DNA of 64,000 nt from Argyresthia goedartella (Eukaryota > Arthropoda > Insecta > Lepidoptera > Argyresthiidae). This document shows positions 54,601 through 64,000 of the stretch, piece by piece. The notes below the pieces were generated by a model. The model did not search any database and was not told the DNA's origin. It was given only the letters and a program-made list of their open reading frames with translations. Location of the stretch: assembly GCA_949825045.1 (NCBI GenBank), contig OX463815.1:34587356-34651355 (forward strand), read 5' to 3'. Position numbers and translations under genes: made by a program. The first letter of the stretch is position 1. Each line of letters opens with the position of its first letter.

Positions 54601-57600
54601 TTGCCGCTTCACACAACTCCAAAGCAGTTTTTGGAACAGAGCACTTCGTTCGAGGATGCTCAAAAATACTTGTAATAAAAAAATACCACAAAATTATGAA
54701 CCCCACCTGCGCGATAAGCTTTAAACGCTTGATTTTACGAGTTTAACTATAAACCGAGACTGGTTAGGGTTTCTGGCAGTGTTCCTTAATATTATTTATG
54801 TCATCGCCTCCCCAAGTTTATGATTGGACACGCGGCACGGAGTTAACGTCTGTTTTTGTGTTATTACATTGCCGTGAAAAGATTTTCAAATTTGGAGCCG
54901 GCTTTTTGTCCCTGTGGTTTCTAAATATAGAAAGCGATACTGTAAGCGCTTTTAGAAATAGTTGGTTTACCTACACAAAATATGTATCTAGTCTCGGACA
55001 AAAACAATATGAAAGCTGGTTTAAAAACGATTCGAACCATTGCCATAAACAGGTGAAAAAATAATTACATTGAAGCAATAAACGAAAAAGAATCAACAAA
55101 GCTAAAGCAATAAACGCCTAATACAAGCAACTAATTAATAATGTATCAAGCCCATACAAAATGCCGCAGACTCATTGATTGCAGAATTATCTCCCAAGCG
55201 AATTGATGTTCGATACAAAACGAACCTTTTACAATGAAGCCATTGCAGTCGTAATGCAGTCGATAACGATCTCTACGATCGAGTAATTAAAAACGATTCG
55301 ATAGTGGGGCTCGAATCGAAAAGGGATATATATATGTTTGCACCTGGTCGAGAGAAACAGGGGTCTGTGAGCGTGGTTATTGTTAATGGAGCGAATAATG
55401 CAGGGCTAAAAAAGTTTGCAGCAAACTAACTATGGCGAATGAAGGTATTAATTGGATGTAATAATAATGGAGCTATCAAGGTAAATTTACTGAAAAATAT
55501 TAGTGTACAAACATTGCGATGTTAGCTAAATATCAACAACTCGCTTTGAGCCTAATGATTGAGCAATAGTTGAAAACAATAGCAAGTAATAGTGTTAAAG
55601 TTATGTTGAGCACAATCGTTTGATTACGCACACGATTTAGTACTCGTGTGTAACAAGCATTACGTTTGAATTGTTCCAATTAAGATTCAGCCTCGATAGC
55701 ATAGCTCTAGTTACCACGTCTAACCTGTAACTAGGGCATACCTTAGCAAATACCCAAGATCTACCAATAAAAGTCCAAGCACCCATAAATTTTATGTATA
55801 AACAACCTCTCAAGGGCGCCAATAGGATACTGGATACTGGTTAAACTCTGTTTAGATTCTCGTAAATGTTATGGCCGCTACTTCATTCGCCACATCCCAG
55901 TCCACCGCAACATTTACGCTAAATTAATATAAAATTTTATGCCGACGTAATGCTTATCCGATTAATGTTGAAATTTGTTTTACTGTGTAAACATTCAACT
56001 GCAGGACCGCATATCGTACTGCAGTGAGATTGCAGATACTGAGTCCAAATCGAAATTTACTAACCCTTGTCGCTTTGTCCATAACGCAGTAGGAGGCCTT
56101 GCGGAATTAAACACTCACTTCGATATTCTCACAGGATATTGCTCCTTTTGTTTTAGGTCTTAAGGGTTGGAATGATGTGCAGTGTTTCGTAGATGGTTCC
56201 AATGTATGTTTCGAGCGCCCGCTGAGTGGAGTCCTCGCGATCACAACAAATCAGTTGCTGGGCCCACCTCCAACCCAATCATTGTAGTTATATCTACATG
56301 CATAATATAAAGTAAGGACTTTATGATATTGCCAGACTAATGTTATAGAATTTGTAGGCAACGTACGTGAATACATTTTCAATGCCTGAATTGCTTTAAC
56401 GCTATCTTTATTCAAGGAACGCTACACAATGTCAACTCATTTTAAAACTCTAATTGCAAAGAAAATGGCGCCCAGGACGTGATAATAGAGAAAACAGCAA
56501 TGCAGAAGGCGTTAAAACGAAACTAATTAGGTTCTTTCAAGCTAAATGAGAGATCCACACACGATTCACGTGTTTGAGCTAACAAAAGATGAAAAAGTGC
56601 GATAAAATTTCGCCATTTACTCTCTTTGTGCGCGCAATTAGGCTAATGAAGTGGAGGAAAAGCCTGGTGTGAATGAATAGCCCTTGCCTCAGTTTGCTCC
56701 GCATTCGGTCGGCAGTTTTCACTTAACTTCATCACGTAGTTTCGTTTTTTTTGTTCTTCCTTTGTAAAATAGCTCGTTTTAGGATGAGGCTTTGGAGTTA
56801 TCAAATACTTGTCTTTTATTGCTTTATGTGTTTACCAATTCCTTAATACTGTTCTTGCCATTTATTTTAGTGCGATTTTATTTATTTATCTTCTAACAAT
56901 TATCCAAAAACTTTGCAGTCAATTAGTTAGGACAAAAATTTACATACAATTGATACCAGAATTTCTCCAAATTATTCGCCTTTAAATACGACCATGACCT
57001 CTTAGGAATCGCTGAAAACTGACCAGGCACAGAGCATAATTGGAGAGGAGTTGATCATAATAGTTCAGACCTACAAGGGTAAAGGATCCTAATTATAAAG
57101 GAAATACATACATACTATCACGAAAGATCCAATTCAATAAGGATATAACCCGGCAGCTTGCTGTGATGCCACGAAATGTAACGGAGCGCGTAATGAGAAG
57201 CGAGCGATTGACAGTTCTGGGTTACCATGCCCGGTGAGAGAACCAATGTCAGACGCAGATGGAATTGGCTTGTATCGCATGTTATATATTAATAAATGTA
57301 AATACAAGGATAATGTTAATACTAAACTCTTCTCTACGGATTTTTGAATTGCACAGGGCATAATAAAAATGTGTAGTCATTTTAGGGTTGCCATGGGCAT
57401 AATTCTGAACAACTTTTATAAAATAAACGATTTGATTAGAGCAACTTTATTTTTCACTTCTCCATACAAAACTGCAGATCACCGGCTTAAACTTTATGGA
57501 GAAGTGAAAATTAAAGGGCTTGTGTTTAAACGATTACCAAAAACGCACCTATTTTACTACCAATAAATTCGAAATGACTGCCAGAATGGATAAATGTCCA

Positions 57601-60592
57601 CCAAATTGTGTTTGGATAAATGATCACCAAACTTCGTTTTATGTTTTGTGTACTTAAGTTTATGTTTTAAGTATTTTTTGTTGTTCTTACATGTTCAACC
57701 TAACACGAAGGATAAAGCGGGCTTCGCTTCGCTCACCCCCTTTACCCTTCACCTAAGCTACCGCAGTATTTTGCCCTGATATTTTTTGCAACTTTTGGTG
57801 TACATTTATCCATTTTGGGTAGGAAAAAAATATTTTGGTGATCATTATATTTGTTGCCAAATTAAAGTTGATCTGATCAAATCGGTTTCATAGTGAGGGT
57901 TATTCAGAATAATGCCCATAACAAACCCCGCCTATTATGTTACACCCTGCGTATGTGTTTTTTATTAATTGAGAATATCTCACGGAAACATAACAACTAA
58001 TCAAATAATAAGATACATATTACCTATTGCATTTGCTGCAAATGCTGGAGCAAAGATTTATTTTATGTTCATAAAAATATACTCAATAAACATACAACTT
58101 AAAAAATTCTTCAGGGAAAACTAAACTTTAATATATCCAACGACACGTAAAGGTAAGTGTATAAAAGCATTCCTCTCCCTGGAAATTTCACAAGCATTCA
58201 GAGCCCTTTCATGTGGGCAATTTGCTGATGGTCCACATTCTATAGCTTCACTTGAATTAGTTGGAGGTGGAGGTAATGGAGGGATAAGAGACTCAGATAA
58301 GGGATTTAATTTCCTCGGAGCAGTGGAAATGCACGTTTGGGACTATACATCATGGAGGGAGATAAGATGAATTTGATCTTCCGTATTTACATGGGTTTTA
58401 AAAAGGAAGGAAAGAAAAAGGAATGCAGTTGTAAAATTTATCAATTTATGTAGATATATACAATTTTAATAGAGAACGTTGGGTATGTTCGTTGTGTTCC
58501 GTAACAAAAAAAAATACAAAGATAGGTATGATGAAAGTGAACATTGTACTATATAGGTGTTATTTATGGATAATGATAGGTTTCGGAAATAACATAAAAT
58601 TTCATTTAATGTGCTGTAAAACAGTTGAATGTATCAATGTGCTACGATTGGCTTCAATTTGTTGAAATGAAAAATAAAAACAATCACAACGATTCTGGCA
58701 CGAAAAAACGAGATATTCTAAGAAATCTAAAATGTTCTCAGTTTAAAAGTTAGGATTATAAGTCAGAATTATAAATCAGTGTGTTAATAATTCAGTAACT
58801 AAGAGTACTTAGCTGGCTCAAATAAAAGATAATTGAAATCAAGCTCATGCATAAACTAAATCGAATAACGAGCCGAAGGCAATGCTTACTATTCGCTTTC
58901 CCGCTTTTCCTTCGTCGTTAACGGAATGCAAGAAGGAAGAAAGCGTCCAAAGGCTATTTATCAAAATATACGATAAACAGACGCATAGGAAATTGAAACC
59001 AAGTCAGCGGGCACCACAAAGTGATTTATTGCTATAATATTACAACAAAATATGGATTGATCATTCACCATCTGTGATTTTGAATTCGGACCACCTAGGG
59101 AGTTGCAGGCTGTCAATTTAAATGAAATCCGATTCATTTAATGACAGAACCTGCATGACGATATCTTTGATTATTTCAAAAATTGTAAGGGATTAACATA
59201 AATATTCTCAAGCTCATGTATATTCCAATTATGATATATATTACTGATATAATATTCGCGCTCAATAAAAAACCTCTATTGACCTCAAAGGAAATTCCAT
59301 TTCGTTCATATCATACGTATTCATTCGGATCACGATTTAACAGACCCTTATTTAAAACGTATTTAGAACAGGTTGATATGCTCCAGATGGTTATAGCCAG
59401 AATTTTATATCTCCAACCTTTAAGTCATATCCAGTATGCCAAGAGCTTTGATTTGGGATTGGATTAGTATTTTCTTCCAGGGTTGGGGAGTCTAGATAAT
59501 TTGGTTGGTGTAAAAAACCTTCAGCCGACAGTACGTTATAAAGACGAACAGAACATTCCTTGTTGCATTTCATAGTTATGACGGCGTGCGCGGAAAAGGA
59601 AGTATATTTTTAGGAATACGGCATCTGGCTCAACTGTTTGCCTTTTCATAGAAATGCCTTAATTATCGTGTCCCTGGTGGAATGGTTTCATAATGTGTGG
59701 ATACTCATGACAAGTAACGATGTGAATCATAAAGTTTAAAGCCACTTTTGCGGCTGGGATTTATTTGTAGTGTGGACTCTGTCATCGCTCGTGTGGTAAA
59801 TGAGGCCTTTTATTATAGTCGTGAATAATAGTGATTATGAAGATATTTCTGTTAATGGGATGATGGAGACATAAGTGATGATCAACATATATTGCAATTA
59901 TCTGTTATAAGCGTGGGTTTAGATGAGTATGATACAATTGACATATATTTTGCAAATTAGAATTAGGTAGTAGTTAAAACAATAGAGCACTGACGAAATA
60001 CTGAACTAATTAATATTGGTCAAGCATAATGCGAATTGGGGTATATCGACAATCTAAAAGAGGAACTCAAATTTTCACCTAAAATACAAATGAATCATTA
60101 AATTTTACAGACAAAGACACATCCAATGACTATCCAAGCTGCAGCCTCAGTGATGAAACAAAAAATATACCTAAATAATAGTTTTAAATGGATGGAAAAC
60201 ATCGTAAGGCAATCCTTCAAATGTCTTGCTAGCCCTGTGCTATACTTCATTTTGCGAAGTATATACTGAATAACTGGCTAAACTCGACGGAAATGTGCTT
60301 TTGTCTACCCTTATGGTGAAAAGTATGGCGCTATGTGTGTGTTTACACAATAATACACATGGCCCATGCTATGTCAATGTCCAAACCGAGGGGTACAAAC
60401 CTTATATGTGTGATTTAAACTCAAAAGCGTACTCACCACCATGCACCCCGCAGTAGTCGCCTTCACAGCTGGCGTGCTGAACATGCGATCCCGAGCACGG
60501 GCTGTCGCCTGCGCAAACACGTCTTCTAGTCTGTCGGCAGTCGGTAGCGCAGACCGACCATTCGGACCAGGCACCCCATCGGCCCGGCATCG
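50479..60592 (-). CDS. unc-5: Netrin receptor UNC-5, 3' six exons (5' part outside the window)
   Basis: Exons: 60592-60437, 53878-53741, 53229-53094, 52824-52703, 52465-52232, 51656-50479; stop TGA at 50481-50479. Every junction has a GT donor and AG acceptor, and phases match throughout. Encoded in order: a thrombospondin type 1 repeat (WSEWSVCATDC), one transmembrane helix (LYIGIAVAVVVFLAGAAVVY), a Ser/Pro-rich juxtamembrane stretch (HHYDVPHLTNS), ZU5, UPA and a C-terminal death domain. UNC-5 is a plasma-membrane receptor for netrin that mediates repulsive axon and cell guidance, alone or with DCC/Frazzled. The domain order and the death-domain core (NARGNDWRALATRLGVDRY, WFATKSSPTEAILELWE) identify it firmly. 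The Ig domains, first TSP1 and signal peptide must lie above 64000. Confidence 0.95.
51657..52231 (-). other. unc-5 intron with a long foldback (52034-52147)
   Basis: A 575-bp intron. It contains an imperfect inverted repeat with ~50-bp arms: GAGCATTTAACA / TGTTAAATGCTC at the centre, then TTTAGAAACAT / ATGTTTCTAAA and GATATAAGAC / GTCTAATATC further out. The loop is about 13 nt. It is probably a foldback MITE or a hairpin in the intron RNA. Confidence 0.85.
52232..52465 (-). CDS. unc-5: unc-5 exon: first part of ZU5
   Basis: 234 bp, acceptor CTATCCCTAG/CC, donor AAAG/GTAAGT. It reads SMYDATNESVTLQLAEL, then SGSGARLALPAAGVALTV (the Gly-x-Leu-x-(I/L)P core of ZU5) and REQMYVAVVKDD. The domain finishes in the next exon. 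Confidence 0.9.
52703..52824 (-). CDS. unc-5: unc-5 exon: juxtamembrane region 2
   Basis: 122 bp, acceptor TTTTGCAG/C, donor AGCT/GTAAGT. Ser/Asp/Glu-rich (QSDEYDSKPYSESEHSVSS). No named domain. Phases on both sides fit the neighbours. Confidence 0.85.
53094..53229 (-). CDS. unc-5: unc-5 exon: juxtamembrane region 1
   Basis: 136 bp, acceptor CAACCAG/AAATG, donor AACAG/GTAATA. Pro-, His- and Gln-rich cytoplasmic linker ending HHYDVPHLTN. The YDVP tyrosine is a plausible phosphorylation/SH2 site, by inference only. Confidence 0.85.
53741..53878 (-). CDS. unc-5: unc-5 exon: transmembrane segment
   Basis: 138 bp. A short extracellular linker (AAHSDVP) precedes about 22 hydrophobic residues (LYIGIAVAVVVFLAGAAVVY). 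A basic stop-transfer stretch KLLQRKTRD follows, putting the rest in the cytoplasm. Acceptor TTGTCCGCAG, donor GACCG/GTAAGC. Confidence 0.93.
53960..54085 (-). mobile_element. SINE family B fragment in unc-5 intron
   Basis: TTACGTCACGCATTTTCCCA ... GGGCTAGCCCATCGCC, body and tail of family B without a head. Confidence 0.7.
57451..57510. repeat. 16-bp perfect inverted repeat in unc-5 intron
   Basis: TTTTCACTTCTCCATA (57451-57466) and TATGGAGAAGTGAAAA (57495-57510), with a 28-nt spacer. It lies 75 bp from the next MITE. Confidence 0.85.
57585..57814. mobile_element. MITE with 21-bp TIRs and shared core, in unc-5 intron
   Basis: TIRs AATGGATAAATGTCCACCAAA (57585-57605) and its inverse at 57794-57814, one mismatch. 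The core, read on the minus strand, is TAGCTTAGGTGAAGGGTAAA, GGGGTGAGCGAAGCGAAGCC, CGTGTTAGGTTGAACATG, shared with the MITEs at 7.97, 40.2 and 62.1 kb. Confidence 0.85.
59104..59155. repeat. Short hairpin in unc-5 intron
   Basis: TGCAGG-CTGTCA-TTTAAATGAA pairs with TTCATTTAA-TGACAG-CCTGCA across a ~6-nt loop with two small bulges. At 52 nt it is shorter than a usual animal miRNA precursor. Confidence 0.6.
60265..60345 (+). mobile_element. SINE family B tail fragment in unc-5 intron
   Basis: AACTGGCTAAACTCGACGGA ... GGTGAAAAGTATGGCGCTAT resembles the family B tail. Confidence 0.55.
60437..60592 (-). CDS. unc-5: unc-5 exon: thrombospondin type 1 repeat
   Basis: 156 bp, acceptor CTCTTCCAG/CG, donor GGTG/GTGAGTA. 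It reads RWGAWSEWSVCATDCRQTRR...GDYCG with the W-x-x-W and six Cys typical of a TSP1 module, presumably the second of two. Two bases complete an incoming split codon and one base is left over, which fits the transmembrane exon. A preceding exon is required but not in the window. Confidence 0.92.
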
Positions 60593-60777
60593 CTGGAAGA
60601 GGATGGGGGGTGAGCTACGGTTGAAGACTGAATATGCCGTCCTTCCAAGGGCAAAGGGAAGATGTCCTAACATTATCAGACCAATAAATACATAACTAAT
60701 TCAATCTAGGACGAATACGTTTATGACGATTGCTGTCTATGATTTCTTTTCGATGAGCGATTGTATATAAAAGTCAA

Positions 60778-61893
60778 AAAAAAAGTCAAAAGTCAAAGAA
60801 CTTTATTACTGTAGATATTTACATATACTTAGCAAACGTCATTTTTTGCCTCTTCTCTACATTGGACCACTGTGGGAGAAGGAGGGCGTAGAAACTCCCA
60901 CAGATTTATTTTTAGATCTCTTTTAAAAATAGGTTGTGCTTAACTAATACAAATATGAAAAATTTAATTGTTATGATTAATAAGCAGGAATAAATAATTA
61001 CAAAACTATTAACAGCAAGGTCTGTGTTGAGCCAGATTAACCCCATACAGTCCTGTCATTTAAGTAATCTTGAACATTGTAATATCCCTTTTTCGACAAA
61101 GTCGCTTTAACATGCTTTTTAAATTGCTCAAATGGCAATTTCAAAATCTCCAGAGGTATCCTACATATTGTAGTAGAGAATGCACTGACCCTTGAAAGAA
61201 TTGCTAACCTTCGCGAGTCTAAAACGGGGCGCACATAGTCTGTGATTATTTCTTAGGTTAACATTACAGCTATCGCTAAGTTTGGAAAATGTTGTAAGGT
61301 TCTTGCGTACATACATTATATTTTCGAAAATAAATTGACTAGCTACTGTTAGTATGTCAATTTCTTTAAAAAGCTCTCATATGGAGTCTGTTCGTTTTAA
61401 ATTATAAATTGCTCGAATAGCTCTTTTCTGTGAAATAAAAATAGTTTGAATATCCGCTGCTTTCCCCCACAACAAGATACCATAGGACATCACACTATGA
61501 AAGTAACTAAAATATACTAGCCTAGATCCGTGCTTTGTCTGATGTTCCTAACAGCGTAAGCCGCAGAACTTAATTTACCAGCCAATTTATCTATGTGGGG
61601 TCCCCACTGCAATTTGCTATCAATGGTTATTCCGAGAAACTTCGTATCATTTACTAATTCTAACGTGCTGTTATCTAACACTAAACTGGTCTCAACTTGC
61701 CTGACATTTGGAAGTGAGAATTTGAAACACTTGGTTTTACCAGCGTTTAACAATAAATTATTAACTGTGAACCAATTCAAGGTTAAAGACAATACACCAT
61801 TAACATCGTCAAAATTTCCTTTTTGTCTTTCAATTTTGAAGACCATTGAAGAATCATCAGCAAACAACACTATGTCAGTTAATTTCTCCACCA
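60778..61893 (-). mobile_element. CR1-like LINE (family K), 5'-truncated copy
   Basis: About 1.1 kb closely matching the reverse complement of 35715-36830 (RT C-terminal half plus 3' UTR). It has a 4-bp insertion (CCTACATATTG), a 10-bp deletion by CTAGATCCGTGC, and point changes, so ORF2 is broken. The 3' tail here is AGTCAAA-type repeats. The truncation point abuts the MITE at 61898. Confidence 0.92.
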
Positions 61894-61897
61894 TGAA

Positions 61898-62241
61898 TAA
61901 GATTGTCAAAACCGTTAGTTGATAAAAAAATGATTTTTCTCATTAGTTGGTAAACTATTGATAGATAGAAAACTGTAGCGTACTGCTTACTATATGATGC
62001 GTTAGTTGATAAACGTACGGTTAAAACCCTTAAATAGTAAAATGGTTTATACTTGAATTGCAAACAAAATACTAGGGCAAACACTGCGGAAGCTTAGGTG
62101 AAGACTAGAGGGGTTCGTGTTAGGTTGACAAGTAAGAACAAAAGAAAGGTAAATTCTAAACGCTGTCGGTCTGGTTTACTATCTGTCGATAGTTGATCGA
62201 CTAACGCGTTAGTTTATCAAGTAACGGTGTTGACTATCTTA
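61898..62241. mobile_element. MITE related to 7756-8123
   Basis: Ends TAAGATTGTCAAAACCGTTAG and CTTGATAAACTAACG-like inverse (CAAGTAACGGTGTTGACTATC at the right): ~26 bp imperfect TIRs. It shares the interior GTACTGCTTACTAT, GCAAACACTGCGGAAGCTTAGG and TTCGTGTTAGGTTGAC. The hairpin part of the core (GGGTGAGCGAAGCG) is deleted. Confidence 0.8.
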
Positions 62242-62895
62242 CAGTGACAGATATAAATCTCGTAATTTATATATATTTATTTATAATTTATAATAATTAT
62301 ATGTGCCATTACAGCTCATACCAGTTCGACACAAACATACACGACATATTTACATGGTACAATTACAATTCAAATATATTTAAATAACAGTACAATAACA
62401 ATTCAACTACAATATTATGTTCAGACTCCAATTCAGAATAATATAACAGTTCAGATCAATAAACAAAATTTTATTTCAATATAAAGCGATAACACAAGCA
62501 TGCATTCATATTACAGAACCTGCCACATTCTCGCACTATAAGCATCCCTCAAAGCATCACGAAACTGATCATTTAGTGGTGCTGCAGCCAACAGTGCGTT
62601 GAGACTGTCCAGTATAGATTGCTTAGGAAGTTATAGATTGGCCACATCAGACAATAAACATTAAAACGAAAATTCTTGTAACGACTATACTGGTAAGAAG
62701 CGATTATACAACGAGTCTCCCTTATTAAATTGTTAACTTATTTTCTAATTCAATTCAAATTCAGAGGATAGACTGCAGGTAGAGGCTAGAAAGGGACGAT
62801 GGAATCTTCGATCACGTCGGCATAAATAGCGTAGTGTACGGACTAGGCTACCAAGAAATAGTAGAAAATGTAATGGAATTTTCGGCCTCTATGAC

Positions 62896-63570
62896 AGAAT
62901 CATCATCATCATCATCATATTCAGCCCGCATCGACCCACTGCTGGGCATAGGCCTCTTCTCTAAAGCGCCAATCTCCCCGGTCCTGCGCTAATCGTACCC
63001 AGTGGGATCCCGACGACTTGATGATATCGTCGGACCATCGGGCTGGTGGTCTGCCCACTGGCCGTGTCGCTCCTCGTGGCCACCAGTCTGTGACTGCTTT
63101 GGTCCACCGTCCGTCTTCCCGTCTAGCCAAGTGTCTCGCTTATCTCCACTTCAATCTCGTCATCCGTTTGACTACATCTGTGACCTTAGTTTTCGGTCGA
63201 ATTTCGACGTTCGGCACACGGTTAACAAAAGAGATTCCCAACATGGAACGCTCCATCGCTCTTTGTGCTGCTTTTATAATATGCACATTATGCTTTGTGA
63301 GCGTCCATGCTTCGGCTCCATAGGTGAGACTGGTATACATCACGGTCTCCAGGCATTGTGGGAGTGAGGATTTAAAGACATCACTTAGTTTCCCGAAAGC
63401 AGTCCACCCTAATCCGACGCGTCTTTCAATATCTTTCACCTGTGTATCTCGGTCAAAGGATAAACGATGTCCAAGCTGGACGTAATCGCTGACCATCTGT
63501 ACGGTGTCATTGCCAACAATTAGGGCCGGCACATTTAGTGGGCGACTCGTCATGATCGTGGTCATGATAT
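62896..63570 (-). pseudogene. RTE LINE 3' fragment (second family)
   Basis: A minus-strand frame (63580-62921) reads as an RTE RT C-terminus: YVQLGHRLSFDRDTQVKDIE, VMYTSLTYGAEAWTLTK, AQRAMERSMLGISF, then GRPPARWSDDI and YAQQWVD. One TAA (63140-63142) replaces Trp in the expected KWRWAGH. The 3' end is a (GAT)n tail (plus ATCATCATCATCATCAT at 62900). A different RTE family from 2640-3545. Confidence 0.85.
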
Positions 63571-64000
63571 TATCAAATAGAGAGAAACGTAAAACGCAGT
63601 ATACGGGAGATATAAGAGCATTTAACACAAATGTAATCAGAACGGCTATAGAGAAAAAACAAATTGCTTAGAGCGGCAAAGCAAGTTATTGATAGAAAAA
63701 CCACTTGCAAAACAACACTAACGGATCAAAAGGGTAGAAAGGAAGGAAGGAAAAGGTGATGGAAATATGTACAAAATTCTACACAAAGTTGTACTCAGAC
63801 CCAACCAAAATGGCTAAAATTTAAGAATATCCAAGTCCAACACCTGATTGACTCCATCCCTCCGATCACATGGTATGAAGTTAATTGTGCTCTGAGAGAT
63901 ACGAAATAACATAAGAGCCCCGGCGAGGTCAGCGTCACGACCGAGACCTTAAAATTTGGGACACCCGTTCTGCTTCCCCAAATCAAATCAAATCAAATCA

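Larger units (their letters stand above)
53879..60436 (-). other. unc-5 intron (6.56 kb)
   Basis: No coding exon was found inside. It holds a SINE B fragment (53960-54085), an inverted repeat (57451-57510), a MITE (57585-57814), a small hairpin (59104-59155) and a SINE B tail (60265-60345). The remainder is unremarkable AT-rich sequence. Confidence 0.75.
60593..64000 (-). other. Presumed unc-5 intron upstream of the TSP1 exon
   Basis: No further unc-5 exon was recognised before the window ends. The stretch holds a LINE K fragment, a MITE and an RTE fragment. 62243-62895 and 63571-64000 show nothing else; the last bases are a (AAATC)n-type repeat. Confidence 0.55.

Noticed and set aside
60441..60695. 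Plus-strand ORF opposite the TSP1 exon
   Set aside because: Shadow of the minus-strand unc-5 exon, whose cysteine pattern and splice phases fit.

Overview
The window is insect nuclear DNA, most likely from a moth or butterfly. It is AT-rich and gene-poor, with spliced genes. It carries repeat types I know from Lepidoptera: the AGGGTTCCGTACCCGAAGGGT / CCGTCCGTCCGTC repeat, two tRNA-derived SINE families, RTE and CR1-like LINEs, and GCCCGCGGCTTCGCTCG-type repeats. The species assignment is inference. No bacterial, organellar or CRISPR feature was seen.

One host gene is certain. The 3' half of the netrin receptor gene unc-5 lies on the minus strand as six exons between 60592 and 50479. They encode a thrombospondin type 1 repeat, a transmembrane segment, a ZU5 domain, a UPA domain and a death domain. 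All splice phases agree. The 5' exons (Ig domains, first TSP1, signal peptide) would lie beyond 64000. A second spliced coding unit (27518-26215, minus) is a Crypton-like tyrosine recombinase. Its catalytic residues are complete and it has one 227-bp intron.

Most of the rest is mobile DNA. At 2.4-4.3 kb an RTE LINE sits inside another LINE, with an 11-bp target duplication. At 5.07-5.44 kb there is an exact 5 x 75 bp minisatellite. From 8463 to 22956 lies a BEL/Pao LTR retrotransposon (minus strand; 569/570-bp LTRs; TSD TAGCC). Its gag gene was split by a gypsy-type LTR element (14869-21510, plus strand; 319-bp LTRs with no difference between them; TSD CTTG). The gypsy body is full of stops and frameshifts and has lost its protease active site, so a defective copy seems to have been mobilised in trans. 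At 31.1-36.8 kb is a full-length two-ORF CR1-like LINE with intact reading frames. Truncated copies of it lie at 5.6-5.9 kb and 60.8-61.9 kb. Between 37 and 44 kb there are SINEs, MITEs and hairpin-forming repeats.

The three points most worth following are the intact, intron-containing tyrosine recombinase; the gypsy copy with identical LTRs but a dead body, nested in BEL; and a set of MITEs that share an internal core but have different terminal inverted repeats.
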